DNA of 64,000 bases from Saprospiraceae bacterium (GTDB lineage: Bacteria; Bacteroidota; Bacteroidia; Chitinophagales; Saprospiraceae): positions 124,001 through 188,000 of the forward strand of contig JAHDHL010000004.1 of NCBI GenBank assembly GCA_020631355.1, read 5' to 3'. Both the position numbers and the translations under genes were made by a program. Each line of letters begins with the position of its first letter. Position 1 is the stretch's first letter. The notes below the pieces were generated by a model. It made no database searches. It saw nothing but the letters and a program-made list of their open reading frames with translations, and was not told the DNA's origin. Positions 26,265 through 36,400 of this stretch are shown one piece after another.

Positions 26265-26300
26265 AAAGCCCCGGTTACTCAATTGAGTAACCGGGGCTTT
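26265..26300. terminator. Perfect 36-base palindrome, bidirectional terminator
   Basis: AAAGCCCCGGTTACTC followed by AATT and its exact complement GAGTAACCGGGGCTTT, i.e. perfectly self-complementary over 36 bases. It sits between the convergent stops at 26260 and 26324. Confidence 0.9.
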
Positions 26301-26323
26301 CTTCAAATGATCCAAATAAGGAT

Positions 26324-29300
26324 TTACCAAGCTCCTTTGACACGACTCTTAAACATTTCCGCAGAAACATCCGAAATCGGTTCGATGGTATACACACCAT
26401 CCTTACCCATCTTGAATTCCAAATCCTTTTTCTTCGCACCTGTAATGGCACTATTATAAAGCGGATTACTTGAACAGGTTTGCAACACTCCTTCCTTATA
26501 CTTGAAGTAGTAAAAGTGCCCACCATTCGAAGATGGGTTCTTGATATATACATGCATTCCATCCTCCTCGTTCCCCGGCATTCTGAATTCCACATAGGCT
26601 TCCACCATCTTATTAATCGTTTGGCCATTCACTTGCGACAAGCCTAGGATTTTCTTACTTGAAACCAAAGATTTCAAATCAGAATCCCATTTCATCGGGA
26701 GGTAACTAAAGAAGAACAGATGTTTTTCCGTATTGGGTAATGTGACCCGTGTCGTAGATCTATAGTTACCCACAATCTGTTTGTAACTCTTTTCATTCGA
26801 AGCAAAAGTTCCCACGACTTCCGGCACCATTTCCGCATAGGCCTTGGGCAGTTCTATATTCTTGACATCATAGGTATTCTGTTGCAAGTCCTTGACCATG
26901 GCCTTGACCGCATCCTCAGGCAATTTATAATTGATGGCGGCCATAAGATCCATTGCCAGTTTTTGCTTACCCAAAGAAACCGTACCTGTGGAATCCGTTG
27001 TCATCTGAGCTGCCTGAAGACTCGCCTGACCGGCTACTTTCGGCTTGAAGAATTTCACTCCTTGTCCGATATTGAACTCACCGGTTGCCCTACTTGATTT
27101 GGTAGTAGCATCCACTATATAAATGTTTCCTTTATAATTACCTGTAGTCAATTTCAATGAATCACCAAAAATGAACTGGTCCTTAGCCTTATCGTATTTG
27201 AATACCCCGGTCACATCCATCAATGCCCTATCCTTTCTTGAGAATAGGATTCCCATCACACTAGGGTAAGGGTAACCAGTCATCCTATCTATGAATAATC
27301 CGGTTTTCAAGGGTTCTCCTGCGGGGTTCTTAGGATTCTCATAAGCAATGGCCAGATTGTTCTTATCTCCCTTACTTCGTATCGTGAACCAATTCTTTTG
27401 CGGGAAATCCAATTCCAATTTGGCGTAGCCCTCAAAGTACAAGTCCTTTTCTTCGGAACTTAATGCAATCTCTCCCTTGTACAGGGTCTTATGGTCAATA
27501 TAGAATTCGTCCTTTCCTGTTACTTTCCCACTTGCTCTTGTAGCCAGGGTTTTCTCCGTACGCTTACCCTTTCCTACCGGAGCACCTACGATATTCGAGA
27601 ATTCGATTTCCTGCAGTTTATCCCCAACATTATACTCATAGAATCCCGATGCGGTATAGTCTCGTCCTCCCTTGATATCCACAGTAGCTCTGTTGATAGC
27701 GTGATATTTCGTCTTATCACTAGCGAGAATACGAGCATTGGTCAATGTAGCCATCTTACCACCCGCTGCAATCTCCACATCTCCTGTTTCCGGATAAACC
27801 AGTGCATCTGCTGTCTTGATGAATGGTACACCTCCAATCTTCAGGGTACTATTGGCTATATCATATTCGGCCGTGGCTCCCTGGAATCGTAGTGAATCAA
27901 GTTCAGGAGAGAGGAATTCATCCATTTTTCCTTCTTGGGCCTTGAATTCTACCTTCTCATTATTCATATCCCAAACAAACTCGTTCATCGAGGTCTTATA
28001 CTTGTTATAGGGCATCGATGTAGAAATCTCATCAGAATTGGCCTTGAATCGCCCTATCCCCTTATCGAAGTCCACTTCAGCACTCAAGTTCTTGGAATCA
28101 AAAGCCAACTCATCCTCCACACCTTCTGCCTTAATGGATAAGTTTGACGTATCTGCCTCTACTGAATAGGCTCCAAAAAGGAAGTTCTTCGAATTCATGG
28201 ATGCCTTATCCCAATCCAAAAGTCCATTTCCACGCAAACCACCCGGAGTCAGGATAAGTGTACCATCCAGTGTATGGAGTCCAGACTGGTAGAGTGCGAA
28301 AGGTGCTTCCTCCGGGGTAACATACATGGAATCCCTGTAAGGAATCCATTTCACCCTTACGTCGATACCCTTTACTTGCGGCAACTCAGGGAACGACCCC
28401 CTATTTTCTTCCAAGTCGAAACGACGGGCAGAGCAAGTCAGTTTCTTGGGACGGAAAATGATATCCTCCGAATCAATGGAAGCTGCAAGGTATCTCACAT
28501 TACCCTCTCCCTGGAAACCTGAATTATTCAATGTAATCTCTCCGGAAAACTGTCCCTTACCTTGGCTACTCTGATTCACATATGTTCCATATCCATCAGA
28601 TGGCGTATCGTGCACAAATCCAAGAGACTTATCCTCATCCATCAATACAATCTTTTCCTTGAACGGTAGGAAGATATCAGATGAATACATTTCACCATCG
28701 AATGCAACATCCTTGGGCATATAGAAATCCAGATTATTGAAACCGAATTCTTCCAATTGGAAATAGAATGAGTCCCTTTTGTATACCCCATCGAACAACT
28801 CTGGTCGGTCATAATAGACATAGCTATATCCCTTACTGGAAAATGATGGGAACATTGGAATATTCTCATTACTTGCCTTATTATTCGGAGCATCAATCAA
28901 TAAGTCACCCGATACTTTTTCTATCCTTGAGTCAATGGAATAGGCTATCGGATCATCATTCTCATCCAATTCTCCCGTATTTTCAAACAAATCGAAAAAA
29001 CGCACCGTATCCATACGGATTAGGAATCCGTCATAATCAAAGCGGAAATCCTTTCCTTGGAAAGAGCTCATCCCTGCGAATACCTTTCCATTGAATTCCA
29101 TGTTCCTATTCTTCTTGAGCAGCAACTCCTTATTCATTGGTTTGAATGCCACTTTCTGAACCTCACTCAATTCCACGAATCCCACATCCTTGATATCGAA
29201 AGGATTTTCGTTGGACTCATCGAGATAGAGATAACCATTGGTATCCCTTGTCTTGGAAATAATATTCACATTATCATAATCCGTTTTCTTTACGGCAGCC

Positions 29301-30874
29301 TTGGCATAATGCCTCAATTTTTCCTGTACATATACCGTTTTACTATCCTTGTCGTATTCTATGAATCCCTTGGACACCAAGGTATACAACAAACTATTGA
29401 TGGAAGAAACATCAAAATTAGGATTGATTTTCTTAGCTAATCCATCTGCATCCAAGGCATCGGAACCCATTTGTTTGGAATAGGCCATAATGACTGCAAT
29501 CGGATTCGTAGTGGAAATATTCTGGATTCCCCTGTAATCCCCCTCATTGAAATAATGCAAGGATTCAAACTTGGCAATCTTATCATTACCACCACCGACA
29601 CCCAGTGTTTTCTTGCCTACGACAATCGTATCGGATTCCAGCATCCAATCCAATTTATCCGCATCCAATCGGATACCGTGATAGGAATCGAAAAAAGGAT
29701 TACGGTCAGAACCCCTTTCTCCCCTTTTGATGGTTAGGTATTTATCAGCTATCTCAAACCTGATATTGGATGAGGGGTGGTAAATGGAATCTTGTCCGAA
29801 ATACAAGGATACTTCCGTTCCCTCACTCACAATCCTACCGATATCCTCCTTGATAACGAATTGTAGGGAATTGGCCCTCATCAAAGGGCGATTGGTTTTT
29901 CTGGAAAGCACCTTAATCTGAGCCCTGATATCCTTATCCCCATAACCATAGATAGTAGGACCATGTAATTTGAATCCTCCTTGGTATTCTATATCAGCTC
30001 CAATATTATCTATTTTCAGTAGTTTGTCATTGGATTCGAATCGGGGATATGTAGAAGTACTTCCCTTACTTTTCACAACGATACGATCCTCGAATCTTCC
30101 TTTGATAGGTGTATTCTTGAAGTATTTCGGAAAGAATAGAGTCGCATCATCACATGTATAGGTATTCTTTTTGACTTCGAATTGGTACTTATCCAACTTA
30201 ACGATAACACCCTCCATACCGATACGTTCCCAGGTTACCTGTCCCTTTTCGCCTTTCCATTCATCCAAGAATGGGAAATAAGAACCTGATGTCTGTGAAA
30301 TCTTGATGGAATCTTCCTTTCTGATACCATATAAATCCAAAGCAGGAAAATTGATTTCAAGTTGTTTATCCTTATACAGCAATTCATAACTCTGGGCTTC
30401 CACTCGCCACTCCGACCCTGCGGACTTACGAATGGATTTGGATTTGTAGAAATCCTTTGAAAATTTCAGGAAGTTCTTATAATTCTTGGAATTCCTATTT
30501 TCTATATCTGCAATGATATTTTGGCAAACCTCATTGAACTCATCCAATTTGGTTGATGATTTTTCGAAACTTGTGATATTATCCAACACTTCTATATAGG
30601 ATAAAAAGGCAGTCGGTTGCATCTTCTGCTTAATCATTGCATCACATACTGCATGGATGGATTTCTTCTGTTCGGGATTGAATGCTCCCGATTCGAATGT
30701 CTTCTTGAATTTTTTGAAAGCGACCTCAATCTTGTCCTGCTTATTCTTATTCATGTAAGCATCCAACTGACTGATGAATTCCTGCGGATTTTCGGAAAAT
30801 TCCTTGGGTGTCTGCGCTATCGCAACTAATGTAGTTAGGCAAAGGATGAAAATCAGTGTCAAACTTCTGATCAT
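26324..30874 (-). CDS. Giant exported beta-rich protein with winged-helix-like insert (1516 aa)
   Basis: ATG 30874 gives MIRSLTLIFILCLTTLVAIA, a signal peptide; an earlier start at 30919 adds 15 residues. Residues 22-150 are helical. From about 160 most of the chain is beta-strand repeats with FKLHGPTIYGYGD, FNGKVFAGMSSF and GEITLNNSGFQGEGNVRYLA-type segments, reminiscent of AsmA/OstA-like solenoids. Residues about 452-522 (NPIAVIMAYSKQMG, DADGLAKKINPNFDVSSINS, YTLVSKGFIEYDKDSKTVYV) look like a winged helix, odd in an exported protein. No membrane anchor or T9SS signal is seen at the C-terminus. I recall similar large uncharacterised Bacteroidota proteins but no function. Probably periplasmic. 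Confidence 0.75.
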   Translation of the reverse strand: MIRSLTLIFILCLTTLVAIAQTPKEFSENPQEFISQLDAYMNKNKQDKIEVAFKKFKKTFESGAFNPEQKKSIHAVCDAMIKQKMQPTAFLSYIEVLDNITSFEKSSTKLDEFNEVCQNIIADIENRNSKNYKNFLKFSKDFYKSKSIRKSAGSEWRVEAQSYELLYKDKQLEINFPALDLYGIRKEDSIKISQTSGSYFPFLDEWKGEKGQVTWERIGMEGVIVKLDKYQFEVKKNTYTCDDATLFFPKYFKNTPIKGRFEDRIVVKSKGSTSTYPRFESNDKLLKIDNIGADIEYQGGFKLHGPTIYGYGDKDIRAQIKVLSRKTNRPLMRANSLQFVIKEDIGRIVSEGTEVSLYFGQDSIYHPSSNIRFEIADKYLTIKRGERGSDRNPFFDSYHGIRLDADKLDWMLESDTIVVGKKTLGVGGGNDKIAKFESLHYFNEGDYRGIQNISTTNPIAVIMAYSKQMGSDALDADGLAKKINPNFDVSSINSLLYTLVSKGFIEYDKDSKTVYVQEKLRHYAKAAVKKTDYDNVNIISKTRDTNGYLYLDESNENPFDIKDVGFVELSEVQKVAFKPMNKELLLKKNRNMEFNGKVFAGMSSFQGKDFRFDYDGFLIRMDTVRFFDLFENTGELDENDDPIAYSIDSRIEKVSGDLLIDAPNNKASNENIPMFPSFSSKGYSYVYYDRPELFDGVYKRDSFYFQLEEFGFNNLDFYMPKDVAFDGEMYSSDIFLPFKEKIVLMDEDKSLGFVHDTPSDGYGTYVNQSSQGKGQFSGEITLNNSGFQGEGNVRYLAASIDSEDIIFRPKKLTCSARRFDLEENRGSFPELPQVKGIDVRVKWIPYRDSMYVTPEEAPFALYQSGLHTLDGTLILTPGGLRGNGLLDWDKASMNSKNFLFGAYSVEADTSNLSIKAEGVEDELAFDSKNLSAEVDFDKGIGRFKANSDEISTSMPYNKYKTSMNEFVWDMNNEKVEFKAQEGKMDEFLSPELDSLRFQGATAEYDIANSTLKIGGVPFIKTADALVYPETGDVEIAAGGKMATLTNARILASDKTKYHAINRATVDIKGGRDYTASGFYEYNVGDKLQEIEFSNIVGAPVGKGKRTEKTLATRASGKVTGKDEFYIDHKTLYKGEIALSSEEKDLYFEGYAKLELDFPQKNWFTIRSKGDKNNLAIAYENPKNPAGEPLKTGLFIDRMTGYPYPSVMGILFSRKDRALMDVTGVFKYDKAKDQFIFGDSLKLTTGNYKGNIYIVDATTKSSRATGEFNIGQGVKFFKPKVAGQASLQAAQMTTDSTGTVSLGKQKLAMDLMAAINYKLPEDAVKAMVKDLQQNTYDVKNIELPKAYAEMVPEVVGTFASNEKSYKQIVGNYRSTTRVTLPNTEKHLFFFSYLPMKWDSDLKSLVSSKKILGLSQVNGQTINKMVEAYVEFRMPGNEEDGMHVYIKNPSSNGGHFYYFKYKEGVLQTCSSNPLYNSAITGAKKKDLEFKMGKDGVYTIEPISDVSAEMFKSRVKGAW

Positions 30875-31018
30875 AGCAGATGAGTTTTCTTTAGTGTGTA
30901 GTAAGCTATCTGAAAACAACTCGTCTCATCGGTTGATGAAAGCATTAACAGACCACTTCATTCATAAAATGGGTTAGGGACGGCATTCATGCGTGGTTCC
31001 TAAGCTATACTTGGGCGT

Positions 31019-31846
31019 TCAGTATCTTCGGTATGCTTTGGTAGCCACCCATTTCCCTTTGTTTTTTGACGTCATGGGCAAGAATCCGTTACTATGATGA
31101 TGTTCATTCATCATCTCCTGATCCTCGGCCAGATAACCTGAGGTAATCAGTATCCCTCCCGGATTCAACCTCTGATGTAACGCAGGAAAGGAATCCAGTA
31201 TTACGTTCCTATTGATGTTTGCCAATATTATATCATATTTCCTATCGGGAACATCACTTAATATTCCATGGAAACAATGTATGAATGCTGCTCCGTTTTC
31301 CTCATTGTTCTCTATCATATTGAGGTACGCGGGGTGTTCTATATCCACTGCATCAATATCATTACATCCCAATTTTGCAGCCAGAATTGCCAGTATTCCT
31401 GTTCCACTACCATAATCCAATACGGATTTTTCTTTCCATTGGATGTTCCTCATCAATTCAATGACCATAAAAGTAGTGGCATGGTGGCCTGTACCGAATG
31501 CCATTTTGGGATTAATGACGATTTCGTGTTCAACGTGTTCAAATGGAGGGTGAAAATCTGCTCTGATTCCACAGAAATCATCCACCAATACCGTAGAAAA
31601 ATTGGATTCCCATACCTTATTCCAATTCTGTCCCTCGATGGTTGAACGTTCGTACTGGAAAGGAAATCTTTCTTGGAGTCCATTGAGGGTATCCTGGATA
31701 TGGGGTCCGTCCTGCGTAACAGGAACGAAAGCATCCATTCCCGAATCGTTCTCCTGAAAAGTATCAAAAGGCAAATCGGCAATGAATGCCTGGATGATTC
31801 CGGTCATTTCCTGACTGGATCTGATTTTATATACAACATAATCCAT
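31019..31846 (-). CDS. prmA: Ribosomal protein L11 methyltransferase PrmA
   Basis: 275-residue SAM-dependent methyltransferase that methylates ribosomal protein L11. N-terminal substrate domain about 1-95, catalytic domain about 105-275 with AFGTGHHATTFMVIEL, SAM-binding VLDYGSGTGILAILAAKLG and post-motif ILANINRNVIL, the PrmA form of the NPPY motif. Its start lies three bases after the stop of tpiA, so both are in one operon. Confidence 0.92.
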   Translation of the reverse strand: MDYVVYKIRSSQEMTGIIQAFIADLPFDTFQENDSGMDAFVPVTQDGPHIQDTLNGLQERFPFQYERSTIEGQNWNKVWESNFSTVLVDDFCGIRADFHPPFEHVEHEIVINPKMAFGTGHHATTFMVIELMRNIQWKEKSVLDYGSGTGILAILAAKLGCNDIDAVDIEHPAYLNMIENNEENGAAFIHCFHGILSDVPDRKYDIILANINRNVILDSFPALHQRLNPGGILITSGYLAEDQEMMNEHHHSNGFLPMTSKNKGKWVATKAYRRY

Positions 31847-31849
31847 GGA

Positions 31850-32614
31850 CTATGCTTGTTTGAATGCATTCGTAATCGGAATGAAAGTCTCGGCTTTCAA
31901 AGAAGCTCCACCTACCAGACCTCCATCCACATCAGGTTGGGAGAACAAATCAACTGCATTGGCAGGTTTCACACTACCTCCATATAGGATGGTAGTCTCA
32001 TCCGCAACGGATTGATTGTATTTCTCAGCAATGGCGTTCCTAATCTCGAGGTGCATTTCCTGCGCCTGTTCCGGACTTGCCGTAACGCCTGTTCCTATGG
32101 CCCATATTGGTTCATAGGCGATAATGACCTTTTTGAAATCTGCTTCGGACAGCTCGAAAATGGAACGTTCCAATTGATTCTTAACAAATCGGGCATGCCA
32201 GCCCTCATTTCGAATATTCAGGGATTCCCCACAACAGAAAATGGGTGTCAGTCCCGTATCCAGAGCTCTACGGACTTTCTGGCCCAACAGTTCATTGGAC
32301 TCCCTGAAGTATTGTCTTCTTTCGGAATGCCCTAAAATCACATATCGAATTCCTATGGAATGGAGCATCGAAGCGGATGTTTCTCCTGTATAAGCTCCTT
32401 TTTCTTCCTGATGGCAATTCTGAGCTGCGATATCGATGTGTCCCACATCCGCTGTCATGGCAACAGCATCCTTTAGATGAATAAAGGGTGTACCCAGAAT
32501 GACATGTACTCCATCCTGTGCTGTGGTACCTTCTTTCAAGGCTTTGATCAATTCGATTCCGCTATTGAAATCCTTATTCATTTTCCAGTTACCTGCTGCA
32601 ATTCTCAATCTCAT
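31850..32614 (-). CDS. tpiA: Triosephosphate isomerase
   Basis: 254-residue TIM-barrel enzyme of glycolysis, dihydroxyacetone phosphate to glyceraldehyde 3-phosphate. Catalytic residues: K in AAGNWKMNK, H in LGHSERR, E in IAYEPIWAIGTG; phosphate loop YGGSVKPANA and GGASLKAE. ATG 32614 fits the family exactly; a start at 32683 would add 23 unrelated residues. Confidence 0.96.
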   Translation of the reverse strand: MRLRIAAGNWKMNKDFNSGIELIKALKEGTTAQDGVHVILGTPFIHLKDAVAMTADVGHIDIAAQNCHQEEKGAYTGETSASMLHSIGIRYVILGHSERRQYFRESNELLGQKVRRALDTGLTPIFCCGESLNIRNEGWHARFVKNQLERSIFELSEADFKKVIIAYEPIWAIGTGVTASPEQAQEMHLEIRNAIAEKYNQSVADETTILYGGSVKPANAVDLFSQPDVDGGLVGGASLKAETFIPITNAFKQA

Positions 32615-32755
32615 AAATTGGTATTTATATATCGAAATTCTTAAAGAACGATTCAAAAAAGGGAATAGAATATGAATCATCAAAACCTGTACCCCTAGGA
32701 TATTACGGATTATTATTCGTCCACAATCGCTGATTCCCGCTCATGCCTTTCATTC

Positions 32756-33421
32756 CTACAAAACAATGGTTTCTTTCTCTCCTAGGAATTTAGGCTGTTT
32801 GCGAATCAAATATAAGTCTAATACTGCTTTTACCTTGGCAAAATATTCCCTAAATCTTGTTTTTCGACCATAAGCCACCCCTACATCCCTTGCATTGTAA
32901 GCTATGGCATCTATACCATATCTATGTGCGATGAAAAGCGCCCGTTCGTTATGGAATTTTTGGGAAATGATAGTGAACTGATTTTGTTGGAATACTTTCT
33001 TGGCCCGAACGACTGAATCCAATGTTCTGAAACCTGCAAAATCGAGGGTTATCTTATCTTCAGGAATTCCGTTTTCCATCAATGCCATCTTCATATCCTC
33101 AGGTTCATTATAGGAATGGGCATGGTTATCACCACTGACCAGAATGTGTTTGATTTTACCCTGGCGATACAAATCCACGGTAGCTTCGATTCTATACCTG
33201 AAATATTGGTTTTCATAACCACTGGCAAGGATTCTCCTTGTCCCTAGTAGTAAGCCTACATTATTTTCGGGTATTATCTCGGGTTTCACATACATTCGGG
33301 AAGCAGATGACTGAACCACCCATACATTACAAGCTATTATGAATATTAAAACCAAAAATCCTAGGACTACGAATAGTCCTAGGATTTTCAGCCATGTTTT
33401 GAGGGAAAGTATTTTCAACAT
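32756..33421 (-). CDS. SanA/YdcF-like DUF218 membrane-anchored protein
   Basis: 221 residues with one N-terminal membrane helix (about 12-34) and a periplasmic DUF218 domain: GLLLGTRR, YRQGKIKHILVSGDN, DFAGFRTLDSVVRAKKVFQQ and SQKFHNERALFIA, matching SanA, linked in other bacteria to envelope barrier function. The codons for the membrane helix contain a perfect 15-bp hairpin (33355-33388). It begins 10 bases after the 1803-residue gene and should share its transcript. Confidence 0.88.
   Translation of the reverse strand: MLKILSLKTWLKILGLFVVLGFLVLIFIIACNVWVVQSSASRMYVKPEIIPENNVGLLLGTRRILASGYENQYFRYRIEATVDLYRQGKIKHILVSGDNHAHSYNEPEDMKMALMENGIPEDKITLDFAGFRTLDSVVRAKKVFQQNQFTIISQKFHNERALFIAHRYGIDAIAYNARDVGVAYGRKTRFREYFAKVKAVLDLYLIRKQPKFLGEKETIVL
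33355..33388 (-). terminator. Strong hairpin inside the sanA-like coding sequence
   Basis: AAAATCCTAGGACTA and its exact complement form a 15-bp stem with a 4-base loop, within codons about 12-23 of the SanA-like gene. On the minus transcript it is followed by TTTTT, so it has the form of an intrinsic terminator or attenuator placed just after the 1803-residue gene. Confidence 0.6.
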
Positions 33422-33431
33422 TAAATGTGAA

Positions 33432-36400
33432 TTAGTTGGATAGTGACAATTTTCTCAGTGTCTCTGTCAAGCTATAATTACTAGGATTCTTCATTGAATT
33501 ATTCTTGAATATTTTCCCTTCCTTATCAATGATAAAAGCAGAAGGCAACTGCTTGACTCCATAATCCGTAGCAACTCCGGAACCTAACGAGCCTTTCGCA
33601 TACAAATGTACTCCTGTAATCTTATGTCTCTTGACATAACTTCTCCATTCGTTTTCTGTATAATCCGTTGAAATGTATACGAATACGACATCCTGCCCCT
33701 TGAACTTTCGCCTCATTTCAGTCGTGTTTGAAATCTGTCTGGTACAAGGTGTACACCAAGTAGCCCAGAAATCAAGATAAACGGCCTTTCCTTTGAAATC
33801 ACCTAAGGATACTTCCTTACCATTGACATCCACCAGTGTAAAATCTGGAGCTGACATACCCGGCAGTAATGTTTTGGAAGCTCTCAATTCGGACTTTATG
33901 GATTCCTTATATTCCTGATATGGACAATAATCCATGAACATTTTCACGTCAAATATCACATCGGATAGCTGCCCATTCCTACAGGAGGATGCCAATCTTT
34001 GTGCCTTGTAGAAATATTGGACCTCTCCTTCGAGGTATTTATCCGCCAGTTCCAACTTGGTCAAACCAAGATTCTCAGGTTCCTTACTCTTATCATCCAA
34101 GAACACATCCACATACTGAGCGAAATACTCATTGGGTAATGCCAGGGAGTTATTCACCTGTATATCCTCAGTGAAATCATAGTAGGATTTATCCCTGATG
34201 GTCATAGGAGAAAGCATATTGAAGTTCAATGGATGTTCCCAACGATAATTGGTCAGGTTATAGGCGTACCAATAATCAATACTTGCCTTGGCATATTGTG
34301 AGAAATCGAATGAGAAATTAGGCATTCTGGTATTATAGAAATCCACCTTATCCTTGTGGATTTTCTTAAGGAAATTCTTGAATGCCCTTGGATTTCTTTC
34401 GGAATACACCTTTCCGGTTGCTTCCTTATCCTGATTGGTGAACTTGGTTCTTAACTCCTTGAGGAAGTTATTGTGTTCACCTCCGGTGCCATTGAATCTG
34501 AGTGAATTCAAGAAATCGGAAGCGGAGAATTCCACATTGATATTATTACCCGGCTCGATGAAAAGTTCAACGATTCTAGCACCATATTCCATCTTACCAA
34601 TGGTAGGTCCTGTAATAATCAATTTGGTAGAGAATGTACCATCTGGTTTGACGTATAAATTGTACGTCACTTCCCTCATGGATACGGGGTCAGGATATAG
34701 AATAACCTTAGCCAGTTTGGTTCGGTGGTTGGTAATTCTACCACTGAATTGCACCTCCATCTTAGGTTGTTCGATGGCAGTCATATCTATCATTTCCAAT
34801 AACTGAGCTGCAGTGAGGGTCCCTCTCACCTCTCTCGTTTTTACTTCGGCTACATCTATGACACCAATTTCCTTAGTGGATTCAAACCCTTTCTCAAAGA
34901 ACTCCTTACATTGCTTTTCTGCATCAGCAGTTGTCAATCCCAATGCGATACCATCCAATACACACTCCTCGATATCATCCAATTGGAAAGGATTCTTTTT
35001 TGGAGCGCTGACTGCCTTGGACGGAGACACGGTCGATGGCATTTCCGTTGCGGTCAGGTTAGTGGAAGTTTCTATTGGCTTGGGAGTCGTATCCGGCTCA
35101 GAGGATGGTGTGGAAGTACCAGCCAAAGCAGCAGCTTCAGCAGCCTTTTTGGCTTCTTCCTCTTCTTTCTTCTTTTGGGCTTCAGCATCCTTTTGTTGCT
35201 GAGCCAGAAGTCTTGCAGCTTCTTCAGCAGCTTCCCGGTCCGCTTTTTCCTTAGCAATCCTAGCTCTTTCTTCTTTCTGGGCAGCAATCCTTGCTTCCTT
35301 GGCCTCTTTCTTTTGGAGAGCAGCGGCTTCTTTCTCTTTCCTCCTCTTGATGGCAGCTTCCTGAGCAGCAGCATAACGAGCTGCTTCTTCGGCAGCTTTT
35401 CTCTGTTGCTCCTCTTCCTTTTCCAATCGCTTTGCTTCCTTAGCAGCAGCTACGGCCTTGGCATTGGCTTCTTTCTTCTCTTGTGCCTTTTGTCTTTCTA
35501 TTCGCTTCGCTTCCTTGTTGGCTGCGATTTCGGCAGCTCGTTTTGCTTTGGCTTCTTCCTTTGCAAGGCGTTTTGCTTCTTGTTCGGCTTTCTTCTTGGC
35601 TTCTGTTTCAGCAGCCAGTCTTGCTTCTTCCTCGGCCTTTTCCTTTGCAGCCTTGATTTCTGCCAATTTTTGGGCTTCTTCTTCCTTTCTCTTTTCTTCC
35701 TCCGCTATTCTCGCAGCTTCCTCCTCAGCTTTCTTCTTCACCTCAGCTTCAGCCGCCAGTCTAGCTTCTTCAGCCGCCTTTTCTTTTTGTGCCTTGATAT
35801 CAGCTAATTTTTGAGCTTCTTCCTCTGCCTTTATCTTAGCTGCCAATGCTTCAGCTTCTTCTTCAGCTTTTTTCTTCGCCTCCGCCTCTGCAGCCAAGCG
35901 TTTTGCTTCCTCCTCTTTCTGCTTTGCAGCAAGCATTTCCGTAGGATCTTCTTTTTCTTGATTGATATCTCTCCTTAAGGCAGCATTAAAAGCCTCCTGT
36001 ATAGCCACATCATATTCCTTATAAGGATTGCTATTGATAAAACGCTTAACATCCTGTTCGATTTCGGATGGCTCGGAACTCTGGCATTTCCAGAAGATAT
36101 CACTCGCCTTGGAGTAAAACAAAGCCCTGCCTGTCAGATACATATCAGAATTACTATCGGTCTGAGCAGTAGGTTGTTCAACAGGAACGGTCTTATATAC
36201 CTTTTGTATGGATTTCTTTTCTTCCAGTTCAATTCCACCACCGAAGACCCAACCGATTCTTCCGTCTGGAGCCTCAATCTTATAGAAGTGGTCATTGTAG
36301 GATAAACCTCTTAGTGTAAAGGTGTAACGTTGTACTGACTTCCTACCCAAGTAAACCAGCTCCTCTCCCTCATTGGCCAATCCAAGTGCACTTGGAAGAT

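Noticed and set aside
32615-32683. N-terminal extension of triosephosphate isomerase
   Set aside because: The enzyme family starts at the ATG at 32614; the extra residues are unrelated.
34911-35814. Long plus-strand frames opposite the coiled coil of the 1803-residue gene
   Set aside because: They are the antisense reading of Ala/Glu/Lys repeats and give Leu/Ser/Phe low-complexity sequence with no family features.
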